Below, in pieces: positions 18,624-27,625 of a stretch of DNA of 64,000 nucleotides. The translations under genes were made by a program, and so were the position numbers. The notes beneath the pieces were generated by a model. The model searched no databases. It saw only the letters and a list, made by a program, of their open reading frames with translations, and was not told where the DNA came from. Each line of letters begins with the position of its first letter. Position 1 is the stretch's first letter. Source of the DNA: Chryseobacterium bernardetii (GTDB taxonomy: Bacteria > Bacteroidota > Bacteroidia > Flavobacteriales > Weeksellaceae); NCBI RefSeq assembly GCF_003815975.1, contig NZ_CP033932.1, positions 1,674,001 to 1,738,000 on the forward strand, given 5' to 3'.

Positions 18624-18627
18624 TAAA

Positions 18628-19392
18628 ATGGAGAAGCTAATACCAAGACATGATGAAATCTTAAAGGAACTGGATGATAAAGGGCATGTTCTTGTTCAGG
18701 ATCTTTGTGAAAAACTGAATGTTTCTTCGGTTACGATACGAAAGGATCTGAATCATCTCGAAAGTCTGGGACTTCTTTTTAGAAATCATGGAGGGGCAAG
18801 TAAGCAGGTAAGATATGCTTATGAAAAAAATGTAGGAGAAAAAGAGAATATTAATGTAGAAGCAAAACAGGCAATTGCCAGGGCTGCACTATCTTTGATT
18901 CACGAAAATGACTGTATCATATTGGCATCAGGAACCACAATGCACTATCTTGCAAGGATGCTGATGAACTTTGGCCCACTTACGGTGCTTACATCTTCAC
19001 TAAGAGTAGCTATTGAACTTTGTAATAATCCCAATATTAATGTCATCCAACTGGGAGGAGAGGTGAGAAAAAGCTCAACTTCAATTGTAGGATCTATTTC
19101 AGAAGGGATTCTTAAACAATTTTCATGCAACAAGCTTTTCCTGGGAGTAGACGGAATTGACCTGGAGTTTGGGATCAGTACTTCTAATGCTGCAGAAGCG
19201 CATCTTAATCAGGTTATGATTGAATGTGCAGATAAAACGGTAGTTCTGGCAGATTCTTCTAAATTGAACAAGAAAGGTTTCGGTAAAATTGCCTCACTGG
19301 ATGAAGTGGATTATCTGATTACAGATGATGGTATCAGTAAGGAAGATACGTCAGCTTTGGAGGAAAGAGGGGTTACGGTCATTGTAAAATAG
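18628..19392 (+). CDS. DeoR/GlpR family transcriptional regulator
   Basis: From 18628 the protein has 254 residues and begins MEKLIPRHDEILKELDDKGH, the standard DeoR-family N-terminus. A helix-turn-helix follows (VQDLCEKLNVSSVTIRKDLN, about residues 24-43), then the RNHGGASK wing. The C-terminal sugar-phosphate isomerase-like sensor shows ASGTTMHYLARML, VIQLGGEVRKSS, FLGVDGIDLEFGIST and VLADSSKLNKKGFGK. An earlier ATG at 18589 would add 13 atypical residues and lies upstream of the likely promoter. Divergent placement from glpD-glpK-glpF supports a glycerol 3-phosphate-responsive repressor; the effector is inferred. Confidence 0.88.
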   Translation: MEKLIPRHDEILKELDDKGHVLVQDLCEKLNVSSVTIRKDLNHLESLGLLFRNHGGASKQVRYAYEKNVGEKENINVEAKQAIARAALSLIHENDCIILASGTTMHYLARMLMNFGPLTVLTSSLRVAIELCNNPNINVIQLGGEVRKSSTSIVGSISEGILKQFSCNKLFLGVDGIDLEFGISTSNAAEAHLNQVMIECADKTVVLADSSKLNKKGFGKIASLDEVDYLITDDGISKEDTSALEERGVTVIVK

Positions 19393-19411
19393 ACTTTATT
19401 TGTTAACATTA

Positions 19412-19447
19412 AAATAGAGACAGCCTGGTTTCAGAAAGTCCCTATTT
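19412..19447 (+). terminator. Weak hairpin after the DeoR-type gene
   Basis: AATAGAGAC pairs with GTCCCTATT with one mismatch across an 18-nt loop in the 75-bp gap between convergent genes. There is no long T run, so it is only a candidate terminator. Confidence 0.35.
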
Positions 19448-19467
19448 ATATTAAAAATGAATTGTTT

Positions 19468-19911
19468 CTATACCTTCCAGAAAAATCTTTCTTTGTTTTT
19501 CCTTTCTGCTCCAAGCCGTGAGTAGAATTTAATGGCCCCTGTATTAAAGTTTGGGGTTTGCCATTGGATTATTGAGCAGTCCTCTTCTTTTGAAAAGGCT
19601 CTTATTAGTTCCATTATTTGTTTTCCTGTTCCGTTTCCTCTTGCGTTTTCTTTCAGGAATAAGCAGTCAACATACATATAATAGCCGGCATCCCATGTTG
19701 AAAATTGTTTAAAGAATGTTGCATATCCTATTATTTCAGTATCGGATTCAGCAATGAGGCATTTTATATTAGAATCCCGATTAAGAATATATTTAGAAAG
19801 CAGTTCTTTCTTGTTTTCTTCCTTAAAGTAACTTCTTTCATATTGGGTGTGGGCTTTACATAATTCAATAATAGAGGTGAGGTCTCTTTCTTCGGCAAAT
19901 CTTATTCTCAT
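19468..19911 (-). CDS. GNAT-family N-acetyltransferase
   Basis: The product would transfer an acetyl group from acetyl-CoA to an unidentified amine. The start at 19911 gives MRIRFAEERDLTSIIELC, the usual GNAT opening; six further upstream codons overlap the rhodanese gene. About 147 residues include the acetyl-CoA segment CLFLKENARGNGTGKQIMEL, whose RGNGTG fits the Q/RxxGxG/A loop, and an aromatic late strand FYSRLGAERKNKERFFWKV. The gene starts 5 bp after the rhodanese stop, so the two are probably co-transcribed, opposite a LysR regulator. Confidence 0.85.
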   Translation of the reverse strand: MRIRFAEERDLTSIIELCKAHTQYERSYFKEENKKELLSKYILNRDSNIKCLIAESDTEIIGYATFFKQFSTWDAGYYMYVDCLFLKENARGNGTGKQIMELIRAFSKEEDCSIIQWQTPNFNTGAIKFYSRLGAERKNKERFFWKV

Positions 19912-19916
19912 ATTTC

Positions 19917-20309
19917 TTAGCAGGCACATACGAATGTAGAACCCTTGGTAGGGGTAGTTCCTTCTGTAGCGTAGCCATCAAACTTCCACCATTCAATACC
20001 ACCTATTAATTCAAGGACCTTAAATCCCAATTTTGTCATTTTTAAAGCTCCTTTTGTAGAGGCATTACAGCCGATGCCGTCACAATAGCATACGTATATT
20101 TTTGATTTGTCAAGATGCTGTGTGCTCTCTTCTGTCATTTCCCGATGAGGAAGATTGATGGCGGATGGGATATGTTCTTTATTATAGCCATTTGGTCTTC
20201 GGGTGTCTACTGCTATATAGTCAGTGCTGTTTTGAAATATTTCATATAAGTCTGAAGGATCCATTTCGTACATTAATTTTTTCTGGTAGAATTCAATTTG
20301 TTCTTGCAT
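19917..20309 (-). CDS. Rhodanese-like domain protein
   Basis: A single rhodanese domain of about 130 residues from the ATG at 20309 (MQEQIEFYQKKLMYEMDPSD); an eight-codon upstream extension starts only with TTG. The domain shows YIAVDTRRPNGYNKEHIPSA (CH2A-like region) and an active-site region YVCYCDGIGCNASTKGALKM. The last strand GFKVLELIGGIEWWKFDGYA is also typical. Sulfur transfer would use a Cys in the CYCDGIGC loop, which is Cys-richer than classical CxxGxR loops. The protein ends in FVCAC, giving extra thiols of unknown use. Substrate unknown; context (GNAT, LysR) does not settle it. Confidence 0.85.
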   Translation of the reverse strand: MQEQIEFYQKKLMYEMDPSDLYEIFQNSTDYIAVDTRRPNGYNKEHIPSAINLPHREMTEESTQHLDKSKIYVCYCDGIGCNASTKGALKMTKLGFKVLELIGGIEWWKFDGYATEGTTPTKGSTFVCAC

Positions 20310-20410
20310 GATTTTAAATTGTTTATGATGCAAAACTATGCTTAGTCTTCTTTTTAGCCTAAGATTGAAATTGAATGCTGTGCAGTTTTATATGAAATAT
20401 TTTCAGATAT

Positions 20411-20437
20411 TATTTTTTCGTTATATTGTTAACTTTG
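20411..20437 (+). promoter_or_regulatory. Promoter of the LysR regulator, likely leaderless
   Basis: A -7 box TAACTTTG (20430-20437) ends only 4 bp before the ATG at 20442; a T-rich -33 region is at 20413-20418. The transcript would start at or next to the initiation codon. Confidence 0.5.
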
Positions 20438-20441
20438 CACC

Positions 20442-21338
20442 ATGGAAATCAAGTTTTTAAAGCTTATTAAAACAATTGCAGAAGAGGGAAGCATTGCCGG
20501 GTCTTCTGAAAAACTATTTTTGACGCAGTCTGCATTAAGTCATCAGCTTAAAGATCTTGAGATCCAGCTTGGTTTTAAGGTATTTTACAGGACACGGAAC
20601 AAATGGGAATTAACTGAAGAGGGGGATGTGCTTTATAAAACTGCATGTACGGTAATAGATAGTATTGAAAATGGTCTGAATACGATTCAGCAGATAAGGG
20701 CCGGAGCGGCGGGTACAATAAAAATCAGTACAGAATGCTATTCATTTTATCAGGGGTTGCCGTTATTTATTCAGAAAATGAAAATGCTGTATCCTGAAAT
20801 TGAGGTGGATCTGGTATTGGAAGCAACTCATAAGCCTGTTGAGAAAGTGATATCTAATGAGATTGATATTGCCGTTGTTACTTCAAAACCTTCTGGTAAT
20901 AAAGAATTAGTAAGCGTTGAAATCTTTGAAGATGAAATTCTTGCCATCATGCATCAGGAAAATCTTCTGAATAATTCAGAGTATCTTACTGCGGATGATT
21001 TTGTGGATGTTCATTTAATTATTCATTCTTTTCCGTTAAAAACAGTCTCTGTGTATGAGCGTTTTCTAAATCCGAACGAAATAATGCCGGTGAAAATCTC
21101 TGCAGTTCCCCTAACGGAAGTAACTTTAGAAATGGTGCAGGCCAACATAGGAATTACCTGTATGCCGAAATGGGCATTAAAGTCTTTCAGATTATCTGAT
21201 GAACTGAAGTTTAAAAAGATCGGAAGTAACGGTTTGAAAAGAAAGCATTATCTTGTTGTAAGGAAATCGGATATTGGAAAAAAATATGTTAATGATTTTC
21301 TTTTGAACTTCAAAGAGTATTTTCAAAATTTCGGATAG
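20442..21338 (+). CDS. LysR family transcriptional regulator
   Basis: The 298-residue protein has the LysR layout: an N-terminal winged helix-turn-helix (MEIKFLKLIKTIAEEGSIAG, with LFLTQSALSHQLKDLEIQLG at about residues 24-43), a linker helix near 60-85, then a periplasmic-binding-protein-like effector domain (IKISTECYSFYQGLPLFIQK and IDIAVVTSKPSGNKELVSV). TQSALSHQL is close to the MetR-type recognition helix, so a methionine/homocysteine-related role is possible, but this is inference. The divergent rhodanese-GNAT pair is the obvious first target. Confidence 0.88.
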   Translation: MEIKFLKLIKTIAEEGSIAGSSEKLFLTQSALSHQLKDLEIQLGFKVFYRTRNKWELTEEGDVLYKTACTVIDSIENGLNTIQQIRAGAAGTIKISTECYSFYQGLPLFIQKMKMLYPEIEVDLVLEATHKPVEKVISNEIDIAVVTSKPSGNKELVSVEIFEDEILAIMHQENLLNNSEYLTADDFVDVHLIIHSFPLKTVSVYERFLNPNEIMPVKISAVPLTEVTLEMVQANIGITCMPKWALKSFRLSDELKFKKIGSNGLKRKHYLVVRKSDIGKKYVNDFLLNFKEYFQNFG

Positions 21339-21392
21339 TTTTTTCTCTCGAATCGCTAAATGATTAAAAATCAAAATATTTTACTTAAAAAA

Positions 21393-21450
21393 TTTGTCGG
21401 TTATAAAATTATTCATAAATTTGCACACTCATTTTAGGAGCGTAGTGTGC
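21393..21450 (+). promoter_or_regulatory. Promoter of the rplC operon with inverted repeat at the start site
   Basis: TTTG (21393-21396), a 19-bp spacer and TAAATTTG (21416-21423) give a near-ideal Bacteroidota promoter. Transcription should begin near 21428-21430. A perfect 7-bp inverted repeat, GCACACT (21423-21429) and AGTGTGC (21444-21450), straddles this point. It leaves an A/T-rich untranslated leader of about 100 nt before rplC. Confidence 0.75.
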
Positions 21451-21529
21451 CTATATCAAAAGTAGAAATCACTTCAGACTTCCGGAAAATGAAAGAAAAT
21501 AAAGGATAAATTTTATTATAATATAAACA

Positions 21530-22153
21530 ATGTCAGGTATTATTGGTAAAAAAATCGGTATGACATCTTTGTTTAACGAAGAAGGGAAAAACATTCCTTG
21601 TACAGTTATTCAAGCTGGTCCATGCTCGATTTTACAGGTCAGAACCTTAGAAAACGACGGTTATACAGCTGTGCAGTTAGGTTTCGATGACAAGAGTGAG
21701 AAGAACGTTGGTAAAGCGTTAGCTGGCCATTTTAAAAAGGCTGGTTCTGCTCCTAAAGCTAAATTAGTTGAATTCCATGACGGATTCACAGATGCTAAAG
21801 TAGGAGAGGAAGTAAATGTTCAACTATTCATCGAAGGTGAATATGTAGACGTAACAGGAACTTCAAAAGGTAAAGGTTTCCAAGGTGTTGTTAAAAGACA
21901 CGGATTTGGAGGTGTAATGCAGGCAACTCATGGTCAGCACAACAGACTTAGAGCTCCAGGTTCTATCGGTGCTGGATCTGACCCTTCAAGAGTATTCAAA
22001 GGGATGAGAATGGCTGGAAGAATGGGAGGTAAGCAGGTAACTGTTCAAAACCTTCAAGTGTTAAAAGTTGATCAAGAACAAAATCTTTTAGTAGTAAAAG
22101 GTGCTGTTCCGGGAGCTAAAAATTCTTATGTAATTATCAGAAAATGGAACTAG
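21530..22153 (+). CDS. rplC: 50S ribosomal protein L3
   Basis: L3 (207 aa) is an early 23S rRNA-binding protein whose loop reaches the peptidyl-transferase centre. The start [15 protein letters not shown] and the central [19 protein letters not shown] are signatures, as is the [17 protein letters not shown] loop containing the Gln that is methylated in other bacteria. It is the first gene of the long superoperon here because rpsJ has moved away. The stop overlaps the rplD start. Confidence 0.97.
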   Translation: MSGIIGKKIGMTSLFNEEGKNIPCTVIQAGPCSILQVRTLENDGYTAVQLGFDDKSEKNVGKALAGHFKKAGSAPKAKLVEFHDGFTDAKVGEEVNVQLFIEGEYVDVTGTSKGKGFQGVVKRHGFGGVMQATHGQHNRLRAPGSIGAGSDPSRVFKGMRMAGRMGGKQVTVQNLQVLKVDQEQNLLVVKGAVPGAKNSYVIIRKWN

Positions 22154-22773
22154 TAGTATTAAATACATCAGGAAAAGAGACCGGAAGAAAAGTAACTCTA
22201 GACGAAACAGTATTCGGAATTGAGCCAAATCAGCACGCGGTTTACTTAGAAGTTAAACAGTACCTTGCTGCACAAAGACAAGGGACTCATAAAGCAAAAG
22301 AAAGAAGCGAAATTACTGCTTCTACTAAAAAGCTTAAGAAGCAAAAAGGATCAGGATCTGCTAGATACGGGGATATCAAATCTCCAGTATTCAGAGGTGG
22401 AGGTAGAGTATTCGGACCAAAACCAAGAGACTACAGATTCAAATTGAACAAAGCTCTTAAGAGATTAGCTAAAAAATCTGTTTTATCTCAGAAAATGAGA
22501 GACAACAGCATCAAAGTTTTAGAAGATATGAGCTTTGCAGCTCCTAAGACTAAAGATTTCATCAATGTATTAAATGCATTGGAACTTAACGGTAAAAAAT
22601 CTTTATTCGTTCTTCCTGAAGCTAACAAGAATGTGTATTTATCTTCAAGAAACTTGCCTAAAGCTAAAGTAATGAACTTCAACGAGATCAGTTCTTACGA
22701 TTTAGTTAACGCTGGTGAGATTATTTTCTTCGAAGGTGCAGTTGAAAAATTCCAGGAAAATTTAAAGAAATAA
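22144..22773 (+). CDS. rplD: 50S ribosomal protein L4
   Basis: L4 (209 aa) binds 23S rRNA domain I and lines the exit tunnel through its extended loop, seen here as the basic [20 protein letters not shown] and [18 protein letters not shown] stretches (about residues 62-100). In E. coli L4 also represses its own operon; no equivalent leader is evident here. The start ATG lies inside the last codons of rplC (10-nt overlap in another frame), indicating translational coupling. Confidence 0.97.
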   Translation: MELVVLNTSGKETGRKVTLDETVFGIEPNQHAVYLEVKQYLAAQRQGTHKAKERSEITASTKKLKKQKGSGSARYGDIKSPVFRGGGRVFGPKPRDYRFKLNKALKRLAKKSVLSQKMRDNSIKVLEDMSFAAPKTKDFINVLNALELNGKKSLFVLPEANKNVYLSSRNLPKAKVMNFNEISSYDLVNAGEIIFFEGAVEKFQENLKK

Positions 22774-22776
22774 GTC

Positions 22777-23067
22777 ATGTCAGTTATTATTAAACCAGTT
22801 ATTTCAGAAAAGGCTAACTACCTTACAGATTTAAGAGGTACTTATTCTTTCTTAGTTAACCCTAAGGCGAATAAGATCGAGATCAAAAAGGCTGTTGAAG
22901 CAGCTTACGGTGTAAAAGTAGCAGACGTTAACACAATGATTTATGCTCCGAAGGTTTCTTCAAAATACACTAAAAAAGGTCTTCAAGTAGGAAAGACAAA
23001 CAAATTGAAAAAAGCGGTAATCAAACTTGCTGAAGGTGAGGTTATCGATATTTTTGCTGTAAATTAA
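22777..23067 (+). CDS. rplW: 50S ribosomal protein L23
   Basis: L23 (96 aa) sits at the tunnel exit and docks SRP and trigger factor. MSVIIKPVISEKANYLTD and the NKIEIKKAVEAAYGVKVADV strand-helix are characteristic. It begins 3 bp after rplD and precedes rplB by 22 bp. Confidence 0.96.
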   Translation: MSVIIKPVISEKANYLTDLRGTYSFLVNPKANKIEIKKAVEAAYGVKVADVNTMIYAPKVSSKYTKKGLQVGKTNKLKKAVIKLAEGEVIDIFAVN

Positions 23068-23089
23068 TTATTAATTATAAATAATAGTA

Positions 23090-23911
23090 ATGTCTGTTAG
23101 AAAATTAAAACCTATCACCCCGGGACAGAGATTCAGAATTGTAAACAATTTTGAGGAAATTACTACTAACAAGCCAGAGAAATCTCTAGTAGTTGGTATT
23201 AAAAAGTCAGGTGGACGTAACAATACAGGTAAAATGACCATGCGTTACACCGGAGGTGGACACAAAAAGAAATACAGAATTATTGACTTCAAAAGAAACA
23301 AAGCAAACGTTGAAGCCACTGTAAAATCTGTAGAATACGATCCAAACAGAACTGCATTTATCGCTTTATTAGAGTACGCAGACGGAGAAAAGAGATATAT
23401 CATCGCTCCAAACGGTATCAAAGTTGATCAGAAAGTAATTTCTGGTGACAGCGTAGAGCCTAATGTAGGTAACGCAATGAAGTTGAAAAACATTCCTTTA
23501 GGTACTGTTATTTCTTGTGTTGAAATGAAGCCTGGTCAAGGTGCTATTTTAGCAAGAAGTGCTGGTTCTTCAGCTCAATTAACTTCCAGAGATGGTAAAT
23601 ATGCGATCATCAAATTACCTTCAGGAGAATCAAGAATGATCCTTACTGAATGTATGGCAATGATTGGATCAGTTTCCAACTCGGATCACCAATTAACTGT
23701 ATCAGGTAAAGCTGGTAGAAGCAGATGGTTAGGTAGAAGACCAAGAACAAGAGCGGTTGTAATGAACCCAGTAGATCACCCAATGGGTGGTGGTGAAGGA
23801 CGTTCTTCAGGAGGTCACCCAAGATCTAGAAACGGTAAACCAGCTAAAGGTTACAAAACTAGAAAGAAAAACAAAGTGTCTAACCGTTACATCGTATCTA
23901 AAAGAAAATAA
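23090..23911 (+). CDS. rplB: 50S ribosomal protein L2
   Basis: L2 (273 aa) is needed for subunit association and peptidyl-transferase assembly. The N-terminal [20 protein letters not shown], the central [20 protein letters not shown] and the conserved C-terminal [20 protein letters not shown] loop with its functionally important His are all present. Only 2 bp separate it from rpsS. Confidence 0.98.
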   Translation: MSVRKLKPITPGQRFRIVNNFEEITTNKPEKSLVVGIKKSGGRNNTGKMTMRYTGGGHKKKYRIIDFKRNKANVEATVKSVEYDPNRTAFIALLEYADGEKRYIIAPNGIKVDQKVISGDSVEPNVGNAMKLKNIPLGTVISCVEMKPGQGAILARSAGSSAQLTSRDGKYAIIKLPSGESRMILTECMAMIGSVSNSDHQLTVSGKAGRSRWLGRRPRTRAVVMNPVDHPMGGGEGRSSGGHPRSRNGKPAKGYKTRKKNKVSNRYIVSKRK

Positions 23912-23913
23912 TT

Positions 23914-24192
23914 ATGGCAAGATCACTTAAAAAAGGACCGTTCATTCATCATACTTTAGATAAGAAGGTTCAGGCAAATATAGAGTCTGGTAAGAAGACA
24001 GTTATCAAAACTTGGTCTAGAGCATCTATGATCTCTCCGGACTTCGTAGGACAAACTATTGCTGTACACAACGGGAAATCTTTTATCCCTGTATATGTTA
24101 CAGAAAACATGGTTGGTCACAAGTTAGGCGAATTTTCTCCAACAAGATCTTTCAGAGGTCATGGTGGTAACAAAAACAAAGGAAGCAGATAA
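23914..24192 (+). CDS. rpsS: 30S ribosomal protein S19
   Basis: S19 (92 aa) forms a head complex with S13 and contacts the A-site tRNA side. [20 protein letters not shown] and the late [20 protein letters not shown] are diagnostic. Gaps to rplB and rplV are 2 bp each. Confidence 0.97.
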   Translation: MARSLKKGPFIHHTLDKKVQANIESGKKTVIKTWSRASMISPDFVGQTIAVHNGKSFIPVYVTENMVGHKLGEFSPTRSFRGHGGNKNKGSR

Positions 24193-24194
24193 TC

Positions 24195-24593
24195 ATGGGA
24201 TCAAGAAAACAAGATAGTTCAATCGCAAGAAAAGAAGCTAACAAAGACGTTGTAAAAGCTTCATTAAATAATTGCCCGTCTTCTCCAAGAAAAATGAGAT
24301 TAGTTGCTGATATCATTAGAGGAGAGCAGGTAGATAAAGCTCTTTATATCTTAAAATATTCTAAGAAGGATGCATCTAACAAATTAGAGAAATTACTTCT
24401 TTCTGCTATGGCTAACTGGCAGGTGAAAAACGAAGGTGCGGATATTGAAGAAGCTAACCTTATCGTTAAAGAAATCTTCGTGGATAGCGCAAGACAATTG
24501 AAGAGACTAAGACCAGCTCCACAAGGTAGAGGGTATAGAATCAGAAAAAGATCTAACCACGTTACATTAATCTTAGGTAATAAAGAAAATTAA
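24195..24593 (+). CDS. rplV: 50S ribosomal protein L22
   Basis: L22 (132 aa) extends a beta-hairpin into the exit tunnel. The [20 protein letters not shown] segment and the tail [18 protein letters not shown] identify it. The N-terminus is about 20 residues longer than in E. coli, as in other Bacteroidota. Confidence 0.96.
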   Translation: MGSRKQDSSIARKEANKDVVKASLNNCPSSPRKMRLVADIIRGEQVDKALYILKYSKKDASNKLEKLLLSAMANWQVKNEGADIEEANLIVKEIFVDSARQLKRLRPAPQGRGYRIRKRSNHVTLILGNKEN

Positions 24594-24600
24594 TCAAGGT

Positions 24601-25350
24601 ATGGGACAGAAGACAAATCCAATTGGTAATAGATTAGGTATCATCAGAGGATGGGATTCTAACTGGTTTGGTGGAAACGATTATGGAGACAGAATCGCTG
24701 AAGACTACAAAATCAGAAGATACCTTGAGGCTAGATTATCTAAAGGTGGTATTTCAAAAATCTATATTGAAAGAACACTTAAATTAGTAACAGTTACAAT
24801 CACTACTGCTAGACCGGGACTTATCATAGGTAAAGGAGGTCAGGAAGTTGATAAATTAAAAGAAGAGTTGAAGAAATTAACTGGTAAGGATATTCAAATC
24901 AACATCTTCGAAATCAAAAGACCTGAATTAGATGCTGTACTAGTTGCTGATAGTATTTCTAAGCAAATTGAAAACAGAATTTCTTACAGAAGAGCTGTTA
25001 AAATGGCAATGGCAAGTACTATGAGAATGGGTGCTGAAGGTATCAAAGTTCAGATCTCTGGTAGATTGAACGGAGCTGAAATGGCAAGATCAGAATCTTT
25101 CAAAGAAGGAAGAATTCCATTGTCAACTTTCAGAGCTGATATCGATTACCACTGGGCAGAGGCTCACACTACTTATGGTAGACTAGGGGTAAAAGTTTGG
25201 ATCATGAAAGGTGAAGTTTACGGTAAAAGAGAACTTTCTCCACTAGTGGGACAACAGAAAAAAGGTGGTCAGTCTGAAAGAGGAAACAGAGGAGGAGACA
25301 GAGACAACAGAAGACCTAGAAAAAACAACAACAATAACAATAATAATTAA
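24601..25350 (+). CDS. rpsC: 30S ribosomal protein S3
   Basis: S3 (249 aa) lines the mRNA entry tunnel and has helicase activity with S4. [20 protein letters not shown] opens the protein; the KH motif is [20 protein letters not shown] (about residues 64-83); [20 protein letters not shown] closes the core. The tail is a Gly/Arg/Asn-rich extension ending in eight Asn encoded by AAC/AAT repeats, a low-complexity addition common in this phylum and prone to length change. A 97-bp gap with heptamer repeats follows before rplP. Confidence 0.97.
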   Translation: MGQKTNPIGNRLGIIRGWDSNWFGGNDYGDRIAEDYKIRRYLEARLSKGGISKIYIERTLKLVTVTITTARPGLIIGKGGQEVDKLKEELKKLTGKDIQINIFEIKRPELDAVLVADSISKQIENRISYRRAVKMAMASTMRMGAEGIKVQISGRLNGAEMARSESFKEGRIPLSTFRADIDYHWAEAHTTYGRLGVKVWIMKGEVYGKRELSPLVGQQKKGGQSERGNRGGDRDNRRPRKNNNNNNNN

Positions 25351-25408
25351 AATTTTAGATTAGAAGTTTTGAATTTTAAATTACCGTTACTTTTTTAAAA
25401 TAAGAAAA

Positions 25409-25436
25409 ATCTAAAATCTAAAATCTAAAATCTAAA
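25409..25436 (+). repeat. Tandem heptamer repeat ATCTAAA x4 in the rpsC-rplP spacer
   Basis: Four perfect copies of ATCTAAA followed by an ATTTAG variant. An upstream TTTTAGATT near 25352-25361 is complementary, so the spacer transcript can fold. No open frame is present in the 97-bp gap. Confidence 0.75.
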
Positions 25437-25447
25437 ATTTAGAAATT

Positions 25448-25873
25448 ATGTTACAACCAAAAAGAACCAAATTCCGTAGAGTTCACAAGATGAAGATGAA
25501 GGGGAATGCCCAGAGAGGTAGTCAACTTGCATACGGAACTTTTGGGATCAAAGCAACAGAAGGTGCTTGGATCACTGCAAGACAAATTGAAGCGGCTCGT
25601 ATCGCTGCGACAAGATATATGAAGAGAGAAGGTCAGTTATGGATCAAAATCTTCCCGGATAAGCCAATTACTAAGAAACCAGCGGAAGTACGTATGGGTA
25701 AAGGTAAAGGTGCTGTTGAATACTGGGTAGCTGTAGTAAAACCAGGTAAAATTATGTTCGAAGTAGGTGGAGTTCCTTACGAAGTAGCGAAAGAAGCTCT
25801 TAGACTTGCTGCACAGAAATTACCAGTAGTTACTAAATTCGTAGTTGCTAACGATTTTGTTAAACCTCTATAA
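25448..25873 (+). CDS. rplP: 50S ribosomal protein L16
   Basis: L16 (141 aa) contacts A-site tRNA and is essential for late 50S assembly. [20 protein letters not shown] and the [20 protein letters not shown] block are family signatures. The 97-bp spacer before it is unusual within this otherwise tightly packed operon. Confidence 0.97.
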   Translation: MLQPKRTKFRRVHKMKMKGNAQRGSQLAYGTFGIKATEGAWITARQIEAARIAATRYMKREGQLWIKIFPDKPITKKPAEVRMGKGKGAVEYWVAVVKPGKIMFEVGGVPYEVAKEALRLAAQKLPVVTKFVVANDFVKPL

Positions 25874-25885
25874 TCTTTGAATACA

Positions 25886-26071
25886 ATGAAAAAAGCTGAT
25901 ATTAAAAATTTAAGCGCGGGTGATATTCAAGCTCAATTAACTGAAGCAAAAGCTCAATATTCTAAATTGAAATTGGCTCATGCAATCAGCCCAATTGAAA
26001 ACCCGATTCAAATCAGAGATTTGAGAAAAACAATCGCAAGACTAAACACTGAGTTAACTAACAAACAATAA
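25886..26071 (+). CDS. rpmC: 50S ribosomal protein L29
   Basis: L29 (61 aa) is a two-helix protein at the tunnel exit beside L23. The ATG at 25886 (MKKADIKNLSAGDIQAQLTE) is preferred; a three-codon extension begins with TTG. The IRDLRKTIARLNTEL helix is typical. Confidence 0.94.
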   Translation: MKKADIKNLSAGDIQAQLTEAKAQYSKLKLAHAISPIENPIQIRDLRKTIARLNTELTNKQ

Positions 26072-26083
26072 TTTCATTTTACA

Positions 26084-26338
26084 ATGGATAGAAATTTAAG
26101 AAAAGAAAGAATCGGAGTGGTTTCCAGCAATAAAATGGAAAAGACCATTGTTGTTAGTGAAACGATGAGAATGAAGCACCCGATGTACGGTAAATTCGTA
26201 TTAAAAACGAAAAAATATACTGCACACGACGAGAACAACGAATGCAACGAGGGAGATACAGTTTTGATCCAAGAAACTAGACCTTTGAGCAAGAACAAGA
26301 GATGGAGATTAGTAAGAATCATTGAAAAAGCTAAGTAA
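26084..26338 (+). CDS. rpsQ: 30S ribosomal protein S17
   Basis: S17 (84 aa) is a primary 16S rRNA binder of the body. [20 protein letters not shown] and the [19 protein letters not shown] end match the family's OB fold. It is 12 bp after rpmC and 2 bp before rplN. Confidence 0.96.
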   Translation: MDRNLRKERIGVVSSNKMEKTIVVSETMRMKHPMYGKFVLKTKKYTAHDENNECNEGDTVLIQETRPLSKNKRWRLVRIIEKAK

Positions 26339-26340
26339 TA

Positions 26341-26709
26341 ATGTTACAAACAGAATCAAGATTAAAAGTTGCTGATAACACAGGTGCAAAAGAAGTACTA
26401 GTTATCAGAGTTCTGGGAGGAACCAGAAGAAGATATGCTTCAGTTGGTGATAAAATCGTTGTTACGATCAAAGATTCTACGCCATCAGGAAACGCAAAAA
26501 AAGGTCAGGTATCTAAAGCTGTAGTAGTAAGAACTAAAAAAGCAGTAAGAAGAAAAGATGGTTCATACATCAAATTCGACGATAATGCTTGTGTATTACT
26601 AAACGCAGCGGGAGAAATGAGAGGAACACGTGTTTTCGGACCGGTTGCTCGTGAGTTGAGAGACAAAGAATATATGAAAATCATTTCATTAGCTCCTGAA
26701 GTACTTTAA
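26341..26709 (+). CDS. rplN: 50S ribosomal protein L14
   Basis: L14 (122 aa, exactly the usual length) forms intersubunit bridges. [20 protein letters not shown] and the ending [20 protein letters not shown] are signatures. Confidence 0.97.
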   Translation: MLQTESRLKVADNTGAKEVLVIRVLGGTRRRYASVGDKIVVTIKDSTPSGNAKKGQVSKAVVVRTKKAVRRKDGSYIKFDDNACVLLNAAGEMRGTRVFGPVARELRDKEYMKIISLAPEVL

Positions 26710-26730
26710 TTTTTAAAATTTTTTAAAGAA

Positions 26731-27057
26731 ATGTCAAAGTTAAAAATAAAAAGAGGAGATAACGTAATCATTACTACTGGTAAGAAAGATATCAAAGGTA
26801 AGACTGGTGAAGTTATTGAAGTGATCAAGAAAGAAGGAAGAGACCCTAGAGTAGTTGTTGCAGGACTTAACATCATCAAAAAGCACGTTAAGCCTTCAGC
26901 TTCAAATCCTCAAGGAGGAATCGTTGAAAGAGAAGCTTCTATTCATATCTCAAACGTAGCTTTAGTAGGTAAAGACGGAAAAGCTATCAAAGTAGGTTAC
27001 AAAATCGAAGGAGATAAGAAAGTAAGAATCAACAAAAAAACGGGTGAAACTTTATAA
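26731..27057 (+). CDS. rplX: 50S ribosomal protein L24
   Basis: L24 (108 aa) initiates 50S assembly. The N-terminal KOW motif (IKRGDNVIITTGKKDIKGKT) and the QGGIVEREASIHISNVALV segment identify it. Spacing to rplE is 13 bp. Confidence 0.96.
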   Translation: MSKLKIKRGDNVIITTGKKDIKGKTGEVIEVIKKEGRDPRVVVAGLNIIKKHVKPSASNPQGGIVEREASIHISNVALVGKDGKAIKVGYKIEGDKKVRINKKTGETL

Positions 27058-27070
27058 TTTTAAATAACAC

Positions 27071-27622
27071 ATGGAATATATAGCAAGACCCAAAAAAGCA
27101 TATAAAGAGACAATTGTTCCTGCAATGATGGAAGAATTCGGGTATAAGTCAGTAATGCAAGTACCTAAATTAGAGAAAATCGTTGTATCACAAGGTTTAG
27201 GTGATGCTACTGCAGACAAAAAAATCATTGATTATGCTGTAGAAGAACTTACAAATATCACAGGTCAAAAGGCTGTTGGTACAATCTCTAAAAAAGACGA
27301 AGCTGCTTTCAAATTGAGAAAAGGTATGCCAGTAGGTGCAAAAGTTACCCTAAGAGGAAATCAGATGTATGAATTCTTAGACAGACTTACTTCTTCTGCT
27401 TTGCCTCGTATCAGAGATTTCTCTGGAATCAAAGCTGATGGTTTCGATGGTAGAGGTAACTACAACTTAGGTATTACTGAGCAGATTATCTTCCCTGAAA
27501 TCGTAATTGACAAAGTGAAAAAAATCCAAGGGATGGACATCACTTTCGTAACTACTGCGAAAACAGATAAAGAAGCTAAAGCATTATTAACTCACTTCGG
27601 TTTACCATTTAAAAAGAACTAA
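27071..27622 (+). CDS. rplE: 50S ribosomal protein L5
   Basis: L5 (183 aa) binds 5S rRNA and contacts P-site tRNA. The blocks [36 protein letters not shown] and the late [18 protein letters not shown] are diagnostic. It precedes rpsN by 3 bp. Confidence 0.97.
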   Translation: MEYIARPKKAYKETIVPAMMEEFGYKSVMQVPKLEKIVVSQGLGDATADKKIIDYAVEELTNITGQKAVGTISKKDEAAFKLRKGMPVGAKVTLRGNQMYEFLDRLTSSALPRIRDFSGIKADGFDGRGNYNLGITEQIIFPEIVIDKVKKIQGMDITFVTTAKTDKEAKALLTHFGLPFKKN

Positions 27623-27625
27623 GAA

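Noticed and set aside
18589..18627. An upstream ATG giving a 267-residue DeoR regulator.
   Set aside because: It falls before the likely promoter box TAATTTTG and adds residues unlike the DeoR family start.
25409..25436. Possible CRISPR-like repeats.
   Set aside because: A 7-bp tandem repeat without spacers; it is a simple sequence repeat, not a CRISPR array.
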